A stretch of DNA of 64,000 nucleotides, taken from Peptococcaceae bacterium (GTDB lineage: Bacteria > Bacillota > Peptococcia > Peptococcales > Peptococcaceae). The DNA lies in NCBI GenBank assembly GCA_017399005.1, contig JAFQEO010000008.1, forward strand, positions 1 through 64,000, in the 5' to 3' direction. Under the pieces are notes generated by a model that had not been told where the DNA came from, did no database searches, and saw nothing but the letters and a program-made list of their open reading frames with translations. Shown piece by piece: positions 43,622 to 53,297 of this stretch (within the stretch, counting starts at the first letter, position 1; the number at the start of each line of letters is the position of its first letter). The translations under genes and the position numbers were made by a program.

Positions 43622-46600
43622 ATGAAACCGGTTTATCTGAAAATGCAGGCGTTCGGGTCTTACCAGCAGGCATATATCGATTTTACGCAGGTACAGAATG
43701 GTCTGTTTCTGATTACCGGGGATACCGGTGCCGGAAAAACCACCATTTTTGATGCCATTACCTTTGCGTTGTTTGATGCCACCAGCGGTGGGAAACGCAG
43801 CGGCGAAATGATGCGCAGCCAGTATGCCCGACAGGATTTAATTACCGAAGTAGAGTTTCAGTTTTTATATTTTGATAAGATTTATACAGTGATTCGCCGC
43901 CCTCGGCAGGACAAATACAAAGCAAAAACTGATGAGGCTGGCAGAATCGTTTACGAAAAAAATAAAACGCCGCTGGGGCCTGATGTAGAACTGATTCTGC
44001 CTGATGGAACCAGTTATCCCGGCAAAAAAACGGAAACCGACAAAAAAATCCGTGAAATCATCGGTTTGGATGCCGCACAGTTTACCCAGATTGCCATGCT
44101 GGCACAGGGCGATTTTATGAAACTGCTGCAGGCATCTTCGAAAGACCGCATGGAGATTTTTGCAAAAATTTTTGATACACGAATCTATCAGCAAATCGAA
44201 CATGAACTGATGGAACGGGCAAAAGCAAGCAATGCCGGATTAAAACGAAATGAAGAAGCCATACAGATGGAACTGCAGCGGCTGCAGGCAATGGAAGGCA
44301 GCGGGTATGAAGAACTGCTGGAGGAAAATAAGAATTTTCATGCATCGGCCAGAGCAGAAGAGGTAACTCAATTTATTCAGCAACTGATTGCAGAGGCGGA
44401 AGAAACGCAGAATCATCTGACAGAACAGATAAAAAATGACGAAAAACGACAGCTTCAGCTGATAGATGCGAAAAAAACCGCTGAAGCTTTTAACGCGGTC
44501 TGGGAAAAGTATCAGAGCTTTCTGAAAACAAAACAGCAGCTGGATGACCAGAAGAAAGCTATGGAGGAATTACAGAACCGGCTGCAGCTGGCAAAGAAAG
44601 CGGAAGCGGTGCATCAGAAAGAACGTGTTTATCAGGAGCGCCATGAGGAGACAAAACAGTGTCGGGCAGAACTAGAACAGATGCAGACCGCCATTGAAAC
44701 GCTTGAAATATCCCGAAAACAGCAGGAACCGATTGCCTCTGAAACAAAGCGGATGTATGAACAGCAGCAGCCCGAACTGCAGAGCAGCATTGCCCGCATA
44801 GAGGCAACATATCTGCAGTATCAGGAATATGAAGAGGCTGTGCGTCAGCAGAAAGAAACGCAGAAACAGTGCAGCGTTTTGCAAAAACAATGGGATGATG
44901 CTGAAAAAACGCTTGCAGAAAAAACTGCACAAAAGCAGACACTTACAGAACAGAAAACACAACTGGAACAGAAGCAGGAACATGTGGAAGTGCTGGATGC
45001 AGCCATCCGGGAACAAAAAACTCTGGCCGATGAACTGCAGGCTCTGCTGCAGGCGATAGAACAGCTGGAACTTGACCGGGCGGAAGGGCAGAGGCTGCGG
45101 AAACTTGCCAATGATGCGGCTGCAGAAGAAAGAAAGCAGAAAGAAACCTATAACCAGCTGTATCAGCAGTTTCTGGACAGTCAGGCGGCTATTCTGGCAC
45201 AGAGTCTGGAAGATGGCAAGCCATGTCCGGTGTGTGGTTCCGTGCATCATGAACCGGTAGCGCATAAAACCGGCAGCCTGGTAGAAAGCAGTACGCTGAA
45301 AACGGCAAAGGAACAGATGGAAGATGCTGCTGCCAAAGCTCAGAAAGCAAACGAGAAAGTGACAGAGGCAGTCAGCACTTATCTGGCAAAGAAAGCTGAC
45401 GTGGAAAAAAACGGCCAGAAATATTATGATGCCTCGTACAAACTGGATACCGTATCTGGTATGGATGTACAGCGGAAAAAAGAGAATGCAGAGCAGAATC
45501 TGAAGCAGCTGCAGAAACGACGCAGCGAGGCATTAACCAATCAGAAGCTGCTGCAGGAATGTGAGAAACAGCTGCAGGAGCTGGAACAGGAACTAAAACA
45601 GAAAACAGAAGCACAGCAGACGATTGAAAAAGCGCTGCAGGAAAAAAATCTGGAACTGGCTGGACTGCAGACAACGGCTGCTACACTGAAACAGCAGCTG
45701 CAATATGCAACAGAAACAGAAGCCAGACAGGAAGCCGGATTACAGCAGCGCAGACTGGAGCAGCTGAAAAGCAGCATGGAAACTGAAACAGCTGCACTGC
45801 AGAACATTGTATCGCAGCTGCAGGAAAAACAGGGAGCGCTGCAGACACAGCAGAATACATTAATTACTCTGATGGAAAAACAGAACACTGCCTGGCAGCT
45901 GTTTGTGCAGACGCTGCAGGAGCAGGGGTTTGTTACAGAGAACGCCTATCAGGATGCGCAAATGCCGCCAGCCGATATAGAACAGGCGGAAAAAATGCTG
46001 CAGCAGTATCAGCAGCAGGTACGGGATAATAAAACACAACTTGAAACCCTGGAAGACGAAGTGAAGGGCCGGGAGAAAGAAGATATCCAGCAGTATCAGA
46101 ATCAGATTGCCGAAGTGCAGCAACTGCTGGACGACAGACGAAAACTGGCAACCCGGTTATACAGCATTATCCAGACAGATCAGAGTGTTCTCGACAGTGT
46201 GAAAAAACTGTACCAGAACCGTGAAACCATGCTGAAAACCAATAGCATTCTACAGAATCTGGATGCTACAGCCAACGGAAAACTGCGCGGCAAACATCTG
46301 AAATTTCAGACGTATATTCAGCGCAGATATTTTCAGCAGATTGTCGATAATGCCAACAGGCGGCTCTATGTCATGAGCGGCAATCAGTTTATTCTGCAGT
46401 GTCGTGATACAGAGGAACTTTCAAGCCAAGGGTTTGTAGGGCTGGATTTAGATGTGTACAGTATTGTCAACGACCAGAGCCGTGATGTAAAAACGCTGTC
46501 CGGTGGGGAATCGTTTATGGCGGCACTTTCACTGGCGCTGGGCATGGCCGATATGATTCAGAATACAGCCAGCAGTGTACACATTGATACCATGTTTATC

Positions 46601-46789
46601 GACGAGGGGTTCGGTTCGCTGAGTGAGGAGACACGAAACCAGGCTATTGCCATTTTAAATGAGCTGTCTGGCGGGAAACATCTGGTGGGAATTATTTCTC
46701 ATGTGACCGAACTGAAAAATCAGATTGACCGCAAACTAGTGGTTACCAAAACAGAAAAAGGCAGTAAAGCTGCGTGGGAGGTGCTGTAA
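43622..46789 (+). CDS. sbcC: SbcC ATPase subunit (Rad50-like)
   Basis: 1055 residues. Walker A is ITGDTGAGKTTIFDAITFAL (near 33). Two very long Gln/Glu/Lys coiled-coil arms run out to a zinc hook, CPVCGSVHHEPV, near residue 535. The C-terminal lobe has the ABC signature LSGGESFMAALSLALGMAD and Walker B with MFIDEGFGSL. It is the SMC-like partner of SbcD. The stop TAA shares one base with the acyltransferase start (TAATG). Confidence 0.97.
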   Translation: MKPVYLKMQAFGSYQQAYIDFTQVQNGLFLITGDTGAGKTTIFDAITFALFDATSGGKRSGEMMRSQYARQDLITEVEFQFLYFDKIYTVIRRPRQDKYKAKTDEAGRIVYEKNKTPLGPDVELILPDGTSYPGKKTETDKKIREIIGLDAAQFTQIAMLAQGDFMKLLQASSKDRMEIFAKIFDTRIYQQIEHELMERAKASNAGLKRNEEAIQMELQRLQAMEGSGYEELLEENKNFHASARAEEVTQFIQQLIAEAEETQNHLTEQIKNDEKRQLQLIDAKKTAEAFNAVWEKYQSFLKTKQQLDDQKKAMEELQNRLQLAKKAEAVHQKERVYQERHEETKQCRAELEQMQTAIETLEISRKQQEPIASETKRMYEQQQPELQSSIARIEATYLQYQEYEEAVRQQKETQKQCSVLQKQWDDAEKTLAEKTAQKQTLTEQKTQLEQKQEHVEVLDAAIREQKTLADELQALLQAIEQLELDRAEGQRLRKLANDAAAEERKQKETYNQLYQQFLDSQAAILAQSLEDGKPCPVCGSVHHEPVAHKTGSLVESSTLKTAKEQMEDAAAKAQKANEKVTEAVSTYLAKKADVEKNGQKYYDASYKLDTVSGMDVQRKKENAEQNLKQLQKRRSEALTNQKLLQECEKQLQELEQELKQKTEAQQTIEKALQEKNLELAGLQTTAATLKQQLQYATETEARQEAGLQQRRLEQLKSSMETETAALQNIVSQLQEKQGALQTQQNTLITLMEKQNTAWQLFVQTLQEQGFVTENAYQDAQMPPADIEQAEKMLQQYQQQVRDNKTQLETLEDEVKGREKEDIQQYQNQIAEVQQLLDDRRKLATRLYSIIQTDQSVLDSVKKLYQNRETMLKTNSILQNLDATANGKLRGKHLKFQTYIQRRYFQQIVDNANRRLYVMSGNQFILQCRDTEELSSQGFVGLDLDVYSIVNDQSRDVKTLSGGESFMAALSLALGMADMIQNTASSVHIDTMFIDEGFGSLSEETRNQAIAILNELSGGKHLVGIISHVTELKNQIDRKLVVTKTEKGSKAAWEVL

Positions 46790-47895
46790 TGCAGAAAAAA
46801 CGGGATGCCAATATGGATTATCTGAAAGTGCTGTCAATTGTGATGATTGTGTTTTTCCACTACTTCTGGAATGCTGATTATAACTGGGCGGCATTCAATG
46901 CTCCGCAGCAGATTCTGATTGCAGCTGCACACATGTTTGGCGAACTGGGGGTAGACTGTTTTGCGCTGGTATCCGGCTATTATCTAAGTGTATCGAAAAA
47001 ACCGTTCCGTATGGAAAAACTGTGGAACCTGTGGAAACAGATTTTTGTGTATTCGGTGCTTTCCATGCTGGTAATTCATCTGTTTGTGCATAGCTATAAG
47101 CTGAATGCAGCAACGCTGGGCAAACTGTTTTTCCCGGTTACCAGCAAAGTATGGTGGTATGCCACAGCCTATTTCCTGCTGTATATTTTTTCACCATATA
47201 TCAATAAACTGTTGAATGCACTTTCGCAGGAGGAGCACAGAAATCTTATCGGGATTTCACTGCTGGTTTTTGCTGTGATTCCAACGGTGGCAGCGGTGAA
47301 AAACGGTAATACAGAAGGATTTTTATACTATAACCGCTTTATCTGGCTGGTGGTTCTGTATTTTATTGCCGGCTATATCCGCCGGTACGGGCTGAATGTG
47401 CCGTTTGCAAAACAGAATATTACAGCTGGATGGCAGCCATGGCTGAAACTGCACATCATCAGCTGGGCGGTGCTGTTTGCATATGTTATTGCTGTGCGGC
47501 TGATTTGCGGTTCTGATATGATGGATGCGGCTATTTATTTCCGTCGGCCAAACTCCATTCTGATGCTGGCTATGGCGGTTTCCCTGTTTATGGTATTTAA
47601 AGAATGCAGCTTAAACGGCGGCAGAATGATTCCGTTTCTCTCCAGCTGCACGCTGGGTATCTATATGATTCACGGCGGCAGGAGCGGTCAGTTCTGGTGG
47701 AACCGTATCTTCCACAATCCGGCCTATGAAGGCACATGGATGGTGTTTGCCGATGCCTTCTGTGCACTGGTTATCATTCTGTGCGCCGGTGTAGCCGTGG
47801 AAGTTGTACGGCAGAATATTGAAAAATATTTAAAGAATCAGAAAGAAAAACGAAAACAGCTGAAACAGAATCCACAGAACTCTGTTCAGGTATAA
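46789..47895 (+). CDS. Acyltransferase family 3 membrane protein
   Basis: 368 residues, about ten helices. It begins MQKKRDANMDYLKVLSIVMIVFFHYFWN with the catalytic-type His in FFHY, followed by GVDCFALVSGYYLS and the late LGIYMIHGG. Such enzymes transfer acetyl or other acyl groups to sugars of exopolysaccharide, LPS or peptidoglycan. The start at 46789 overlaps the sbcC stop; an in-frame ATG at 46774 would overlap more. The genetic link to sbcDC is probably only transcriptional. It ends at a bidirectional terminator. Confidence 0.85.
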   Translation: MQKKRDANMDYLKVLSIVMIVFFHYFWNADYNWAAFNAPQQILIAAAHMFGELGVDCFALVSGYYLSVSKKPFRMEKLWNLWKQIFVYSVLSMLVIHLFVHSYKLNAATLGKLFFPVTSKVWWYATAYFLLYIFSPYINKLLNALSQEEHRNLIGISLLVFAVIPTVAAVKNGNTEGFLYYNRFIWLVVLYFIAGYIRRYGLNVPFAKQNITAGWQPWLKLHIISWAVLFAYVIAVRLICGSDMMDAAIYFRRPNSILMLAMAVSLFMVFKECSLNGGRMIPFLSSCTLGIYMIHGGRSGQFWWNRIFHNPAYEGTWMVFADAFCALVIILCAGVAVEVVRQNIEKYLKNQKEKRKQLKQNPQNSVQV

Positions 47896-47897
47896 TA

Positions 47898-47937
47898 AAA
47901 CTGCGCTTATCCATAAACGGACGAGCGCAGTTTTTAG
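47898..47937. terminator. Bidirectional terminator between the acyltransferase and rqcH
   Basis: ACTGCGCT (47900-47907) and AGCGCAGT (47924-47931) with A and T tracts on either side, between convergent genes. Confidence 0.88.
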
Positions 47938-47938
47938 A

Positions 47939-49735
47939 TTATTCTTCTGTTTCCGTTTTCTTTCCGCCTTGTGCCAGGATTTCCTGAATGGCCTCTTCGT
48001 CTGGTGTGATGTAGATGGTTTTCTGATTTTCGTAAATCACACGGCCAGGTTTGGCGCCGTTTGGTTTATGCACATGGCGTTTTAAGGTGTAGTCCACCGG
48101 TACCAGTGCGGACTGGCGGCCTTTGCTGAAATATGCGGCAATATGTGCGGCAAAATCTAGCACATCCTGCGAGAGTTCCCGCTGTTCCTGATGGTTACGG
48201 ATGATAACATGAGAGCCCGGGATATCTTTGGCATGGAACCAGACATCGTTGTTGCGTGCCTGTTTTGTGGTAACATAGTCGTTCTGTACGTTGTTTTTGC
48301 CCACTAGTAATTCAATATCATTGTAATGCAGAACCAGAGGCTTGAACTCCGGTTCTTTTTTATTCTTCTTATTCTGTTTTGTCAGCCGGGCTTTTACATA
48401 TTCAGCAGCTTCCAGTTCCAGACGGATATCCTGCAGGTCAGCTGGAGTCTGTGCATTGCGCAGGCTGTTTTTGATGCTGTCCAGATAATTCAGTTCATCC
48501 TGTGTGTGTTCTGCCTGAATGATGGATTGCTGAGCACCGGCTTTGGCTTTGGCGTATTTTTTAAAATATTTCTGAGCGTTTTCATTGGGCGTCAGGTTTG
48601 CCTGCATTGGAATGGTAATCATCTGTTGTTCCGGGTCGTAGTAGTTGATAACTTCCGCAGAATCCCCCTGTTTAATCTGATACAGATTGGCAGTCAGCAG
48701 TTCGCCCCAGATTTTAAAATGTTCGGCATCTTCGCCTTCCTGTACTTTATCCAGCTGCAATGCCAGTTTTTTCTCACAGCGTTCAATTTCCCGGTTGATA
48801 ATGCGTTCTAAATCGCCTACGCGCTGGCTGAAAAGGTTATCCTGTTCCTTTCTTCCTATGAACTGCTCTACCAGCTGGCTCATGGAAGCCAGCTGCTTCT
48901 GGCTGTACTGTTCCAGCTGATGCAATGGGAATGGCGCAAAAGCGATGGCTTTTTTACCGTCTTCCACCAGTGTCGGCTGGTAGGCTTTTTGCTCCAGCAG
49001 ATTGCGAAGCCATAGTATCTGCTGCCAGATGCGGTCGTAATCATACTGTCCCAGAAAATCCACACGGTCATCTGGATTTAAGCCGCTGCGCTGAATAATC
49101 TCGGCAGCGGTCTGCGGACCGAATCCTGCAATGTGATTCAGCAGAATTTTTTTCAGGCTGGCACTGGATGGTGCATTCATAAAGAAGCTGATTAAATCAT
49201 CCTGTGTCAGTTCTGTCAGCGAAACTTTATCCTGCGGAGGCGGTGTAATGTATTTCAGACCGGGCAGTACCTGCCGATACTGGCTCATATCAAAGCCAAG
49301 ACGGCGTGCGCTGTCCAGAATCACACCGGTTTGCGGATTGATGAGAATCAGGTTGCTGTGTTTGCCCATAAATTCGCCGATTAAAATGCGAGTTGCCTTT
49401 TCGCCCATTTCATCGTACCCTTCACATACGATTTCGATGACACGCTCCCACTGGTTCTGGCGGATTTCAAGAATTTTGCTGCCTTCCAGATGTTTGCGAA
49501 GCACCATGCAGAATAATGGCGGCTGCATCGGGTTGGCTTTGCTGGCATTTGTGAGGCCTATACGTGCTGTCTGCGGATTGCAGGACAGCAGAAGTTTATC
49601 GTTACGGCCCGGCTGGCGAACCGACAGCACAATGGTGGTAGAATCCGGCTGTTGAATTTTATCGATTCTGGCACCCGCCAGTTGCTGGTGCAGTTCATCG
49701 GCCAGGGCATGAATGGCAATACCATCAAGAGACAT
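47939..49735 (-). CDS. rqcH: Rqc2 homologue RqcH (NFACT protein)
   Basis: 598 residues. NFACT-N starts MSLDGIAIHALADELHQQLA, with GARIDKIQQPDSTTIVLSVR. Two HhH-type and coiled-coil regions follow, and the NFACT-R domain has VWFHAKDIPGSHVIIRNH near 500. RqcH binds stalled large ribosomal subunits and adds Ala tails to nascent chains (bacterial ribosome quality control). Older annotation calls this a fibronectin-binding protein. It is divergent from the small (p)ppGpp synthetase. Confidence 0.94.
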   Translation of the reverse strand: MSLDGIAIHALADELHQQLAGARIDKIQQPDSTTIVLSVRQPGRNDKLLLSCNPQTARIGLTNASKANPMQPPLFCMVLRKHLEGSKILEIRQNQWERVIEIVCEGYDEMGEKATRILIGEFMGKHSNLILINPQTGVILDSARRLGFDMSQYRQVLPGLKYITPPPQDKVSLTELTQDDLISFFMNAPSSASLKKILLNHIAGFGPQTAAEIIQRSGLNPDDRVDFLGQYDYDRIWQQILWLRNLLEQKAYQPTLVEDGKKAIAFAPFPLHQLEQYSQKQLASMSQLVEQFIGRKEQDNLFSQRVGDLERIINREIERCEKKLALQLDKVQEGEDAEHFKIWGELLTANLYQIKQGDSAEVINYYDPEQQMITIPMQANLTPNENAQKYFKKYAKAKAGAQQSIIQAEHTQDELNYLDSIKNSLRNAQTPADLQDIRLELEAAEYVKARLTKQNKKNKKEPEFKPLVLHYNDIELLVGKNNVQNDYVTTKQARNNDVWFHAKDIPGSHVIIRNHQEQRELSQDVLDFAAHIAAYFSKGRQSALVPVDYTLKRHVHKPNGAKPGRVIYENQKTIYITPDEEAIQEILAQGGKKTETEE

Positions 49736-49770
49736 AAGTATGTACCTCCTCTGGAATAATCATCACAAAG

Positions 49771-49803
49771 ATGATATAATAAATTTATCTGTAATTATAT
49801 CAT
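49771..49803. promoter_or_regulatory. Perfect 10-bp inverted repeat between rqcH and the alarmone synthetase
   Basis: ATGATATAAT (49771-49780) and ATTATATCAT (49794-49803) are perfectly complementary with a 13-base spacer. Each arm contains a TATAAT-like hexamer, TATAAT on the plus strand at 49775-49780 and the same on the minus strand at 49794-49799. The site could be two back-to-back -10 boxes or an operator for both genes. Confidence 0.5.
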
Positions 49804-49895
49804 AAAGTGCAAAGGAAAGAAATTGCTTTCCGTTGAAATAAATGGTGAGGCAATAAGACATAGCATTTTGAACAAAAGCTGAAGGAGTGTCATAA

Positions 49896-50669
49896 ATGTC
49901 AGTAGTAATTGATAACAGTAATGGTAATTTTCTGAGTCAGGTAGATTTACTGCGTGAATTGATTGATGCAGAGGGAGATGCGGAATTAAATGAATGGCGT
50001 TATCTGTTTGTAATTCATAAATTCGGTCTGGAGGAAATTGTAACCAAACTGAATATTCTGAATGAGGAATACGATTTTCTGCATGCGAGTAACCCGATTG
50101 AACATATTGAAACCCGTATCAAAAATCCGAAAAAAACTGTAGAAAAACTGATTCGTCAGGGATATCCGGTTTCGGCACAGAGTGCCCGCGAAAACCTGCA
50201 TGATATCGGCGGTATTCGTGTAGTATGTTCTTTTGTGGAAGATGTGTATGAGATTTATGAAAAACTGGCAGGCCAGTCTGACTTAACCATTAAAGAAGTA
50301 AAAGACTATATCAAATATCCGAAAGATAACGGCTACCGCAGTCTGCATTTGCTGGTGGAAGTGCCGGTATTTATGACTGATAAAACCGAGCGTGTTACCA
50401 TCGAAGTGCAGATTCGTACCATTGCGATGGATTTCTGGGCAAGTCTGGAACATAAACTCTATTACAAAAAAGGTAAAGTGGTGCCTCGTCAGGTTTTAAT
50501 CGGTCTGAACCAGTGTGCGGACCTTGCAGCGCTGCTGGATGAAAAAATGCAGGACATCCGCAATAAAATGACACCGTATCTCAGCGAGGAAGAGCGGGCT
50601 ATGCAGGCAGCCGATATGGCTAAAAATAATGGTCTGGAACTGGTGGAAGTGCCGGAAGCACAGGAATAG
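49896..50669 (+). CDS. Small alarmone synthetase, (p)ppGpp synthetase (RelQ/RelP-type)
   Basis: 257 residues, synthetase domain only, no HD hydrolase or TGS domain. The nucleotide-binding segments are RIKNPKKTVEKLIRQGYP, HDIGGIRVVCSFVEDVYEIY, and KYPKDNGYRSLHLLVEVPVF, followed by VEVQIRTIAMDFWASLEHKL. It transfers pyrophosphate from ATP to GDP/GTP. Length (257) is a little over RelQ (~210). The 5' leader holds a perfect dyad. AAGGAG lies 8 bases before the ATG. Confidence 0.92.
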   Translation: MSVVIDNSNGNFLSQVDLLRELIDAEGDAELNEWRYLFVIHKFGLEEIVTKLNILNEEYDFLHASNPIEHIETRIKNPKKTVEKLIRQGYPVSAQSARENLHDIGGIRVVCSFVEDVYEIYEKLAGQSDLTIKEVKDYIKYPKDNGYRSLHLLVEVPVFMTDKTERVTIEVQIRTIAMDFWASLEHKLYYKKGKVVPRQVLIGLNQCADLAALLDEKMQDIRNKMTPYLSEEERAMQAADMAKNNGLELVEVPEAQE

Positions 50670-50819
50670 TTTATAACAAAAACAATCATCAGAATAATTG
50701 AAATGGTTCTATGTTCGGAAGCATTTCAATTTTCGTATTCTGGAAAAAATCGGGCAGGATAAAACAGCGAAAGCGACAGACACTACAGATAATAGAAAAC
50801 AGAGAGAGGATGGTTCCGT

Positions 50820-50972
50820 ATGGAATTACAGCAGGTCTGCTGGGAATTGTTCTGTCAGAACGGTCAGATTGGCTATTATCTGCTTGGATGTCAGCTGGAA
50901 GAGGAAGAAGTGGAGTCGGGTGGAACAGTATCAGCACGTAAACGGAATTATTTTGCGCAGCAGAGATTATAA
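50820..50972 (+). CDS. yqzL: YqzL-family small protein
   Basis: 50 residues: MELQQVCWELFCQNGQIGYY, then LLGCQLEEEEVESGG. It has the family pattern W-x-LF-x(2)-(T/N)G-x-I-x-x-YLL found in B. subtilis YqzL, a short protein encoded immediately before recO. GAGAGG lies about 10 bases before the ATG. It overlaps the recO start by 53 bases in another frame. The function is unknown. Confidence 0.65.
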   Translation: MELQQVCWELFCQNGQIGYYLLGCQLEEEEVESGGTVSARKRNYFAQQRL

Positions 50973-51660
50973 AGAAGCTGATCAGCTGTTGACGGTATAT
51001 ACTCGTGAACAGGGGAAAATTACGGTGCAGGCACGCGGTGTCAAAAAAACAGCGAGCAGACTGCGCAGTGGTATTCTGCTGTTCAGTCATACCAGCCTGG
51101 TACTGACAGCGGGAAAAGCGTTTCCAATTGTTACCGGGGCATCCACAGAAACAGCGTTTCCGTTGCTGCGCAGTGACTTTACCCGTATGAGTTATGCCAG
51201 CTATGCGGCTGAACTGCTGGATCAGGTTATTGCTGACAGCCAGCCGGATGAGGATTTGTTTGTATTGATTCTGCAGACTATGTATCTTCTGGAGAATATT
51301 AATCCCTGGCTGGCGGTTCGGCATCTGGAGCTTCGCCTGCTGGAGCTGCAGGGCTACGGAATTCAGCTGGAACACTGTCTGCAATGCGGTGCACCATTGC
51401 ATGGAGACCGGTTTTACGGTGTGCAGGGTGGTGTTCTGTGCAGAATCTGTAGTCATGGGCAGCAGGGAGGTTCTGCACTGACGCAGGAGGCACTTGCTGT
51501 GCTGAAAGCTTTTTCTTATATTCCAATGCATCGGCTGGGCTGGGTGCACATCAGCGGAGAAGGGCGTCAGTCACTGGAACAGTATCTGGAGCTGCAGCTG
51601 CAGCAGGTGCTGTCCTGGCGGTTAAAAAGCCGTGATTTTTTGAAAAATATGAACTTGTAA
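50920..51660 (+). CDS. recO: DNA repair protein RecO
   Basis: 246 residues from GTG 50920; the frame is open for another 74 codons upstream, but the RecO fold starts at NGIILRSRDYKEADQLLTVYTREQGK, so the extension is not part of the protein. GGAG ends 5 bases before the GTG. An OB fold is followed by a helical domain and a zinc finger, CLQCGAPL...CRIC. RecO loads RecA on ssDNA with RecR. yqzL overlaps its start. Confidence 0.92.
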   Translation: MEQYQHVNGIILRSRDYKEADQLLTVYTREQGKITVQARGVKKTASRLRSGILLFSHTSLVLTAGKAFPIVTGASTETAFPLLRSDFTRMSYASYAAELLDQVIADSQPDEDLFVLILQTMYLLENINPWLAVRHLELRLLELQGYGIQLEHCLQCGAPLHGDRFYGVQGGVLCRICSHGQQGGSALTQEALAVLKAFSYIPMHRLGWVHISGEGRQSLEQYLELQLQQVLSWRLKSRDFLKNMNL

Positions 51661-51675
51661 AAGGTGTGTTGTATT

Positions 51676-52218
51676 ATGAAAATTATGATAGCATCTGATA
51701 TCCACGGTTCAGCATTATACTGCCGGAAACTGCTGGAAGCCTTCGATGCGGAAAAGGCGGATAAACTGCTTCTTCTGGGTGATCTGCTGTATCATGGTCC
51801 GCGTAATCCTCTGCCGGAGGAGTATGACCCGAAAGCGGTGGTGGCAATGCTGAATGAGCGAAAACAGCAGATTTTATGTGTGCGCGGTAACTGCGACGGA
51901 GAGGTAGACCAGATGATGCTGGAATTTCCGATTCTGGCCGAGTACTGTATTCTATCTGCAGGAAAACGAATGATTTTTGCCACACACGGCCATCATTATA
52001 ATGAAAACAGTCTGCCTATGCTGCAGAAAGGCGATATCCTGCTGCATGGGCACACTCATATTCCGGTACTGGAAGACCGAGGCGACTATATTCTGGCCAA
52101 TCCGGGGTCGGTAACACTGCCGAAACAGAACAGTGTACGCGGTTATCTGCTTCTGGAAGAAGGGGCGTTGACGCTGAAAGATTTGGATAATACGGTGGAA
52201 CAGAAATTGTTTATTTAA
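51676..52218 (+). CDS. yfcE: YfcE-type metallophosphoesterase
   Basis: 180 residues. Metal-site motifs: IASDIHGSALY, LLGDLLYHGPRN, VRGNCD and ILLHGHTHIPV. The family cleaves phosphodiesters in vitro (bis-pNPP) and its cellular substrate is not settled. The ATG at 51676 has AAAGGTG 9 bases upstream. It follows recO by 15 bases. Confidence 0.9.
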   Translation: MKIMIASDIHGSALYCRKLLEAFDAEKADKLLLLGDLLYHGPRNPLPEEYDPKAVVAMLNERKQQILCVRGNCDGEVDQMMLEFPILAEYCILSAGKRMIFATHGHHYNENSLPMLQKGDILLHGHTHIPVLEDRGDYILANPGSVTLPKQNSVRGYLLLEEGALTLKDLDNTVEQKLFI

Positions 52219-52307
52219 AAGAAAAGTAAAAAGTGTGTATTCTATGAGGCAAGGAGCAGGAATCTTTCACTGCCTTTAAGCAATAAACAGAAGAGAAAAC
52301 AAACAAA

Positions 52308-52344
52308 AAGACCAGTAGAGAATGTCTCTACTGGTCTTGCTTTT
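52308..52344. terminator. Bidirectional terminator between yfcE and the LysR pair
   Basis: AAGACCAGTAGAGA (52308-52321) pairs with TCTCTACTGGTCTT (52325-52338), a 14-bp stem, with T-rich 3' side. Confidence 0.92.
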
Positions 52345-52355
52345 TATCAGAATTG

Positions 52356-53267
52356 TTACTGTTCAATGATATGTTCAATTTCATCAGATTTCAGGAAACG
52401 CAGGAATTCTTCGCTTGCCTGTGTTTTAAATTTTTTCTTGTGGTAGATAATGCGGAAGGTGCGGGTAAATTCGTCTTCTTTCAGATTAATGGTATGCAGC
52501 ATACCGGTTTTGGCTTTGTCCTGTACGGCCCATTTGGAAAGAATAGAAATGCCCAGACCGCTTTCTACAGCAGCTTTGATTGCGGAAGAACTGCCCAGTT
52601 CCATGATGATGTTCAGATTATTGGCAGAGAATCCTGCTTTTTTCAGATGCTGTTCGATTTCTACACGGGTACCGGAACCTTTTTCGCGGGAGATAAACGG
52701 GAATTTATCCAGTTCAAATACAGAGATAGTGTCCAGATTAGCCCATGGATGATTTGTGCTGGTTACCAGCTGCAGGTGGTCGGTCAGGAATGGGATGGAT
52801 TCTAAATCTTTACCAATCAGCGGACCTTCAATCAGGCCGATATCCAGAGTGGTGTCATGGATAGAGGCTTCGATGTCTTCCGAGTTGGCAACTTCCAGAC
52901 TCAGTTCTACATCTGGATACATATTTTTGAAAGCACCCAGAATGTATGGTGCAATATATTCACCAATGGTTGTGCTGGCACCGATTTTCAGTTTACCTTT
53001 AATATTGCTGGTTAAATCCTGCATTTCCCTTTCCAGTTCTGCCTGTAAACGATTCATTTCGTTTGCATATTTCAGCAGCAGATGCCCGGCATCGGTCAGA
53101 ATGATGTTACGGCTGACACGATCAAACAGTCTGGTGCCATAGTATTCTTCCAGCATCTGAATCTGGAAACTAACAGCAGGCTGTGTCAGGAATAAAGCTT
53201 TTGCAGCTTTCGAAAAGCTTTTTTTCTCAACGACGGTCAGGAAAACCCGAATACTGTCATTTAACAT
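52356..53267 (-). CDS. LysR-family transcriptional regulator (paralogue 2)
   Basis: 303 residues. N-terminal winged helix MLNDSIRVFLTVVEKKSFSK and AKALFLTQPAVSFQIQMLEE. The effector domain starts near 90 (LKIGASTTIGEYIAPYILGA), which is the CysB/CysL-like ligand-pocket start. It is closely related in sequence to the next gene upstream. The target is not adjacent. It is probably co-transcribed with its paralogue from the upstream promoter. Confidence 0.93.
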   Translation of the reverse strand: MLNDSIRVFLTVVEKKSFSKAAKALFLTQPAVSFQIQMLEEYYGTRLFDRVSRNIILTDAGHLLLKYANEMNRLQAELEREMQDLTSNIKGKLKIGASTTIGEYIAPYILGAFKNMYPDVELSLEVANSEDIEASIHDTTLDIGLIEGPLIGKDLESIPFLTDHLQLVTSTNHPWANLDTISVFELDKFPFISREKGSGTRVEIEQHLKKAGFSANNLNIIMELGSSSAIKAAVESGLGISILSKWAVQDKAKTGMLHTINLKEDEFTRTFRIIYHKKKFKTQASEEFLRFLKSDEIEHIIEQ

Positions 53268-53297
53268 TTATTTCATCTCCTATGTGTCAGTGGAATC

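Noticed and set aside
50711-50941. 76-codon frame before recO
   Set aside because: yqzL in another frame explains the region better.
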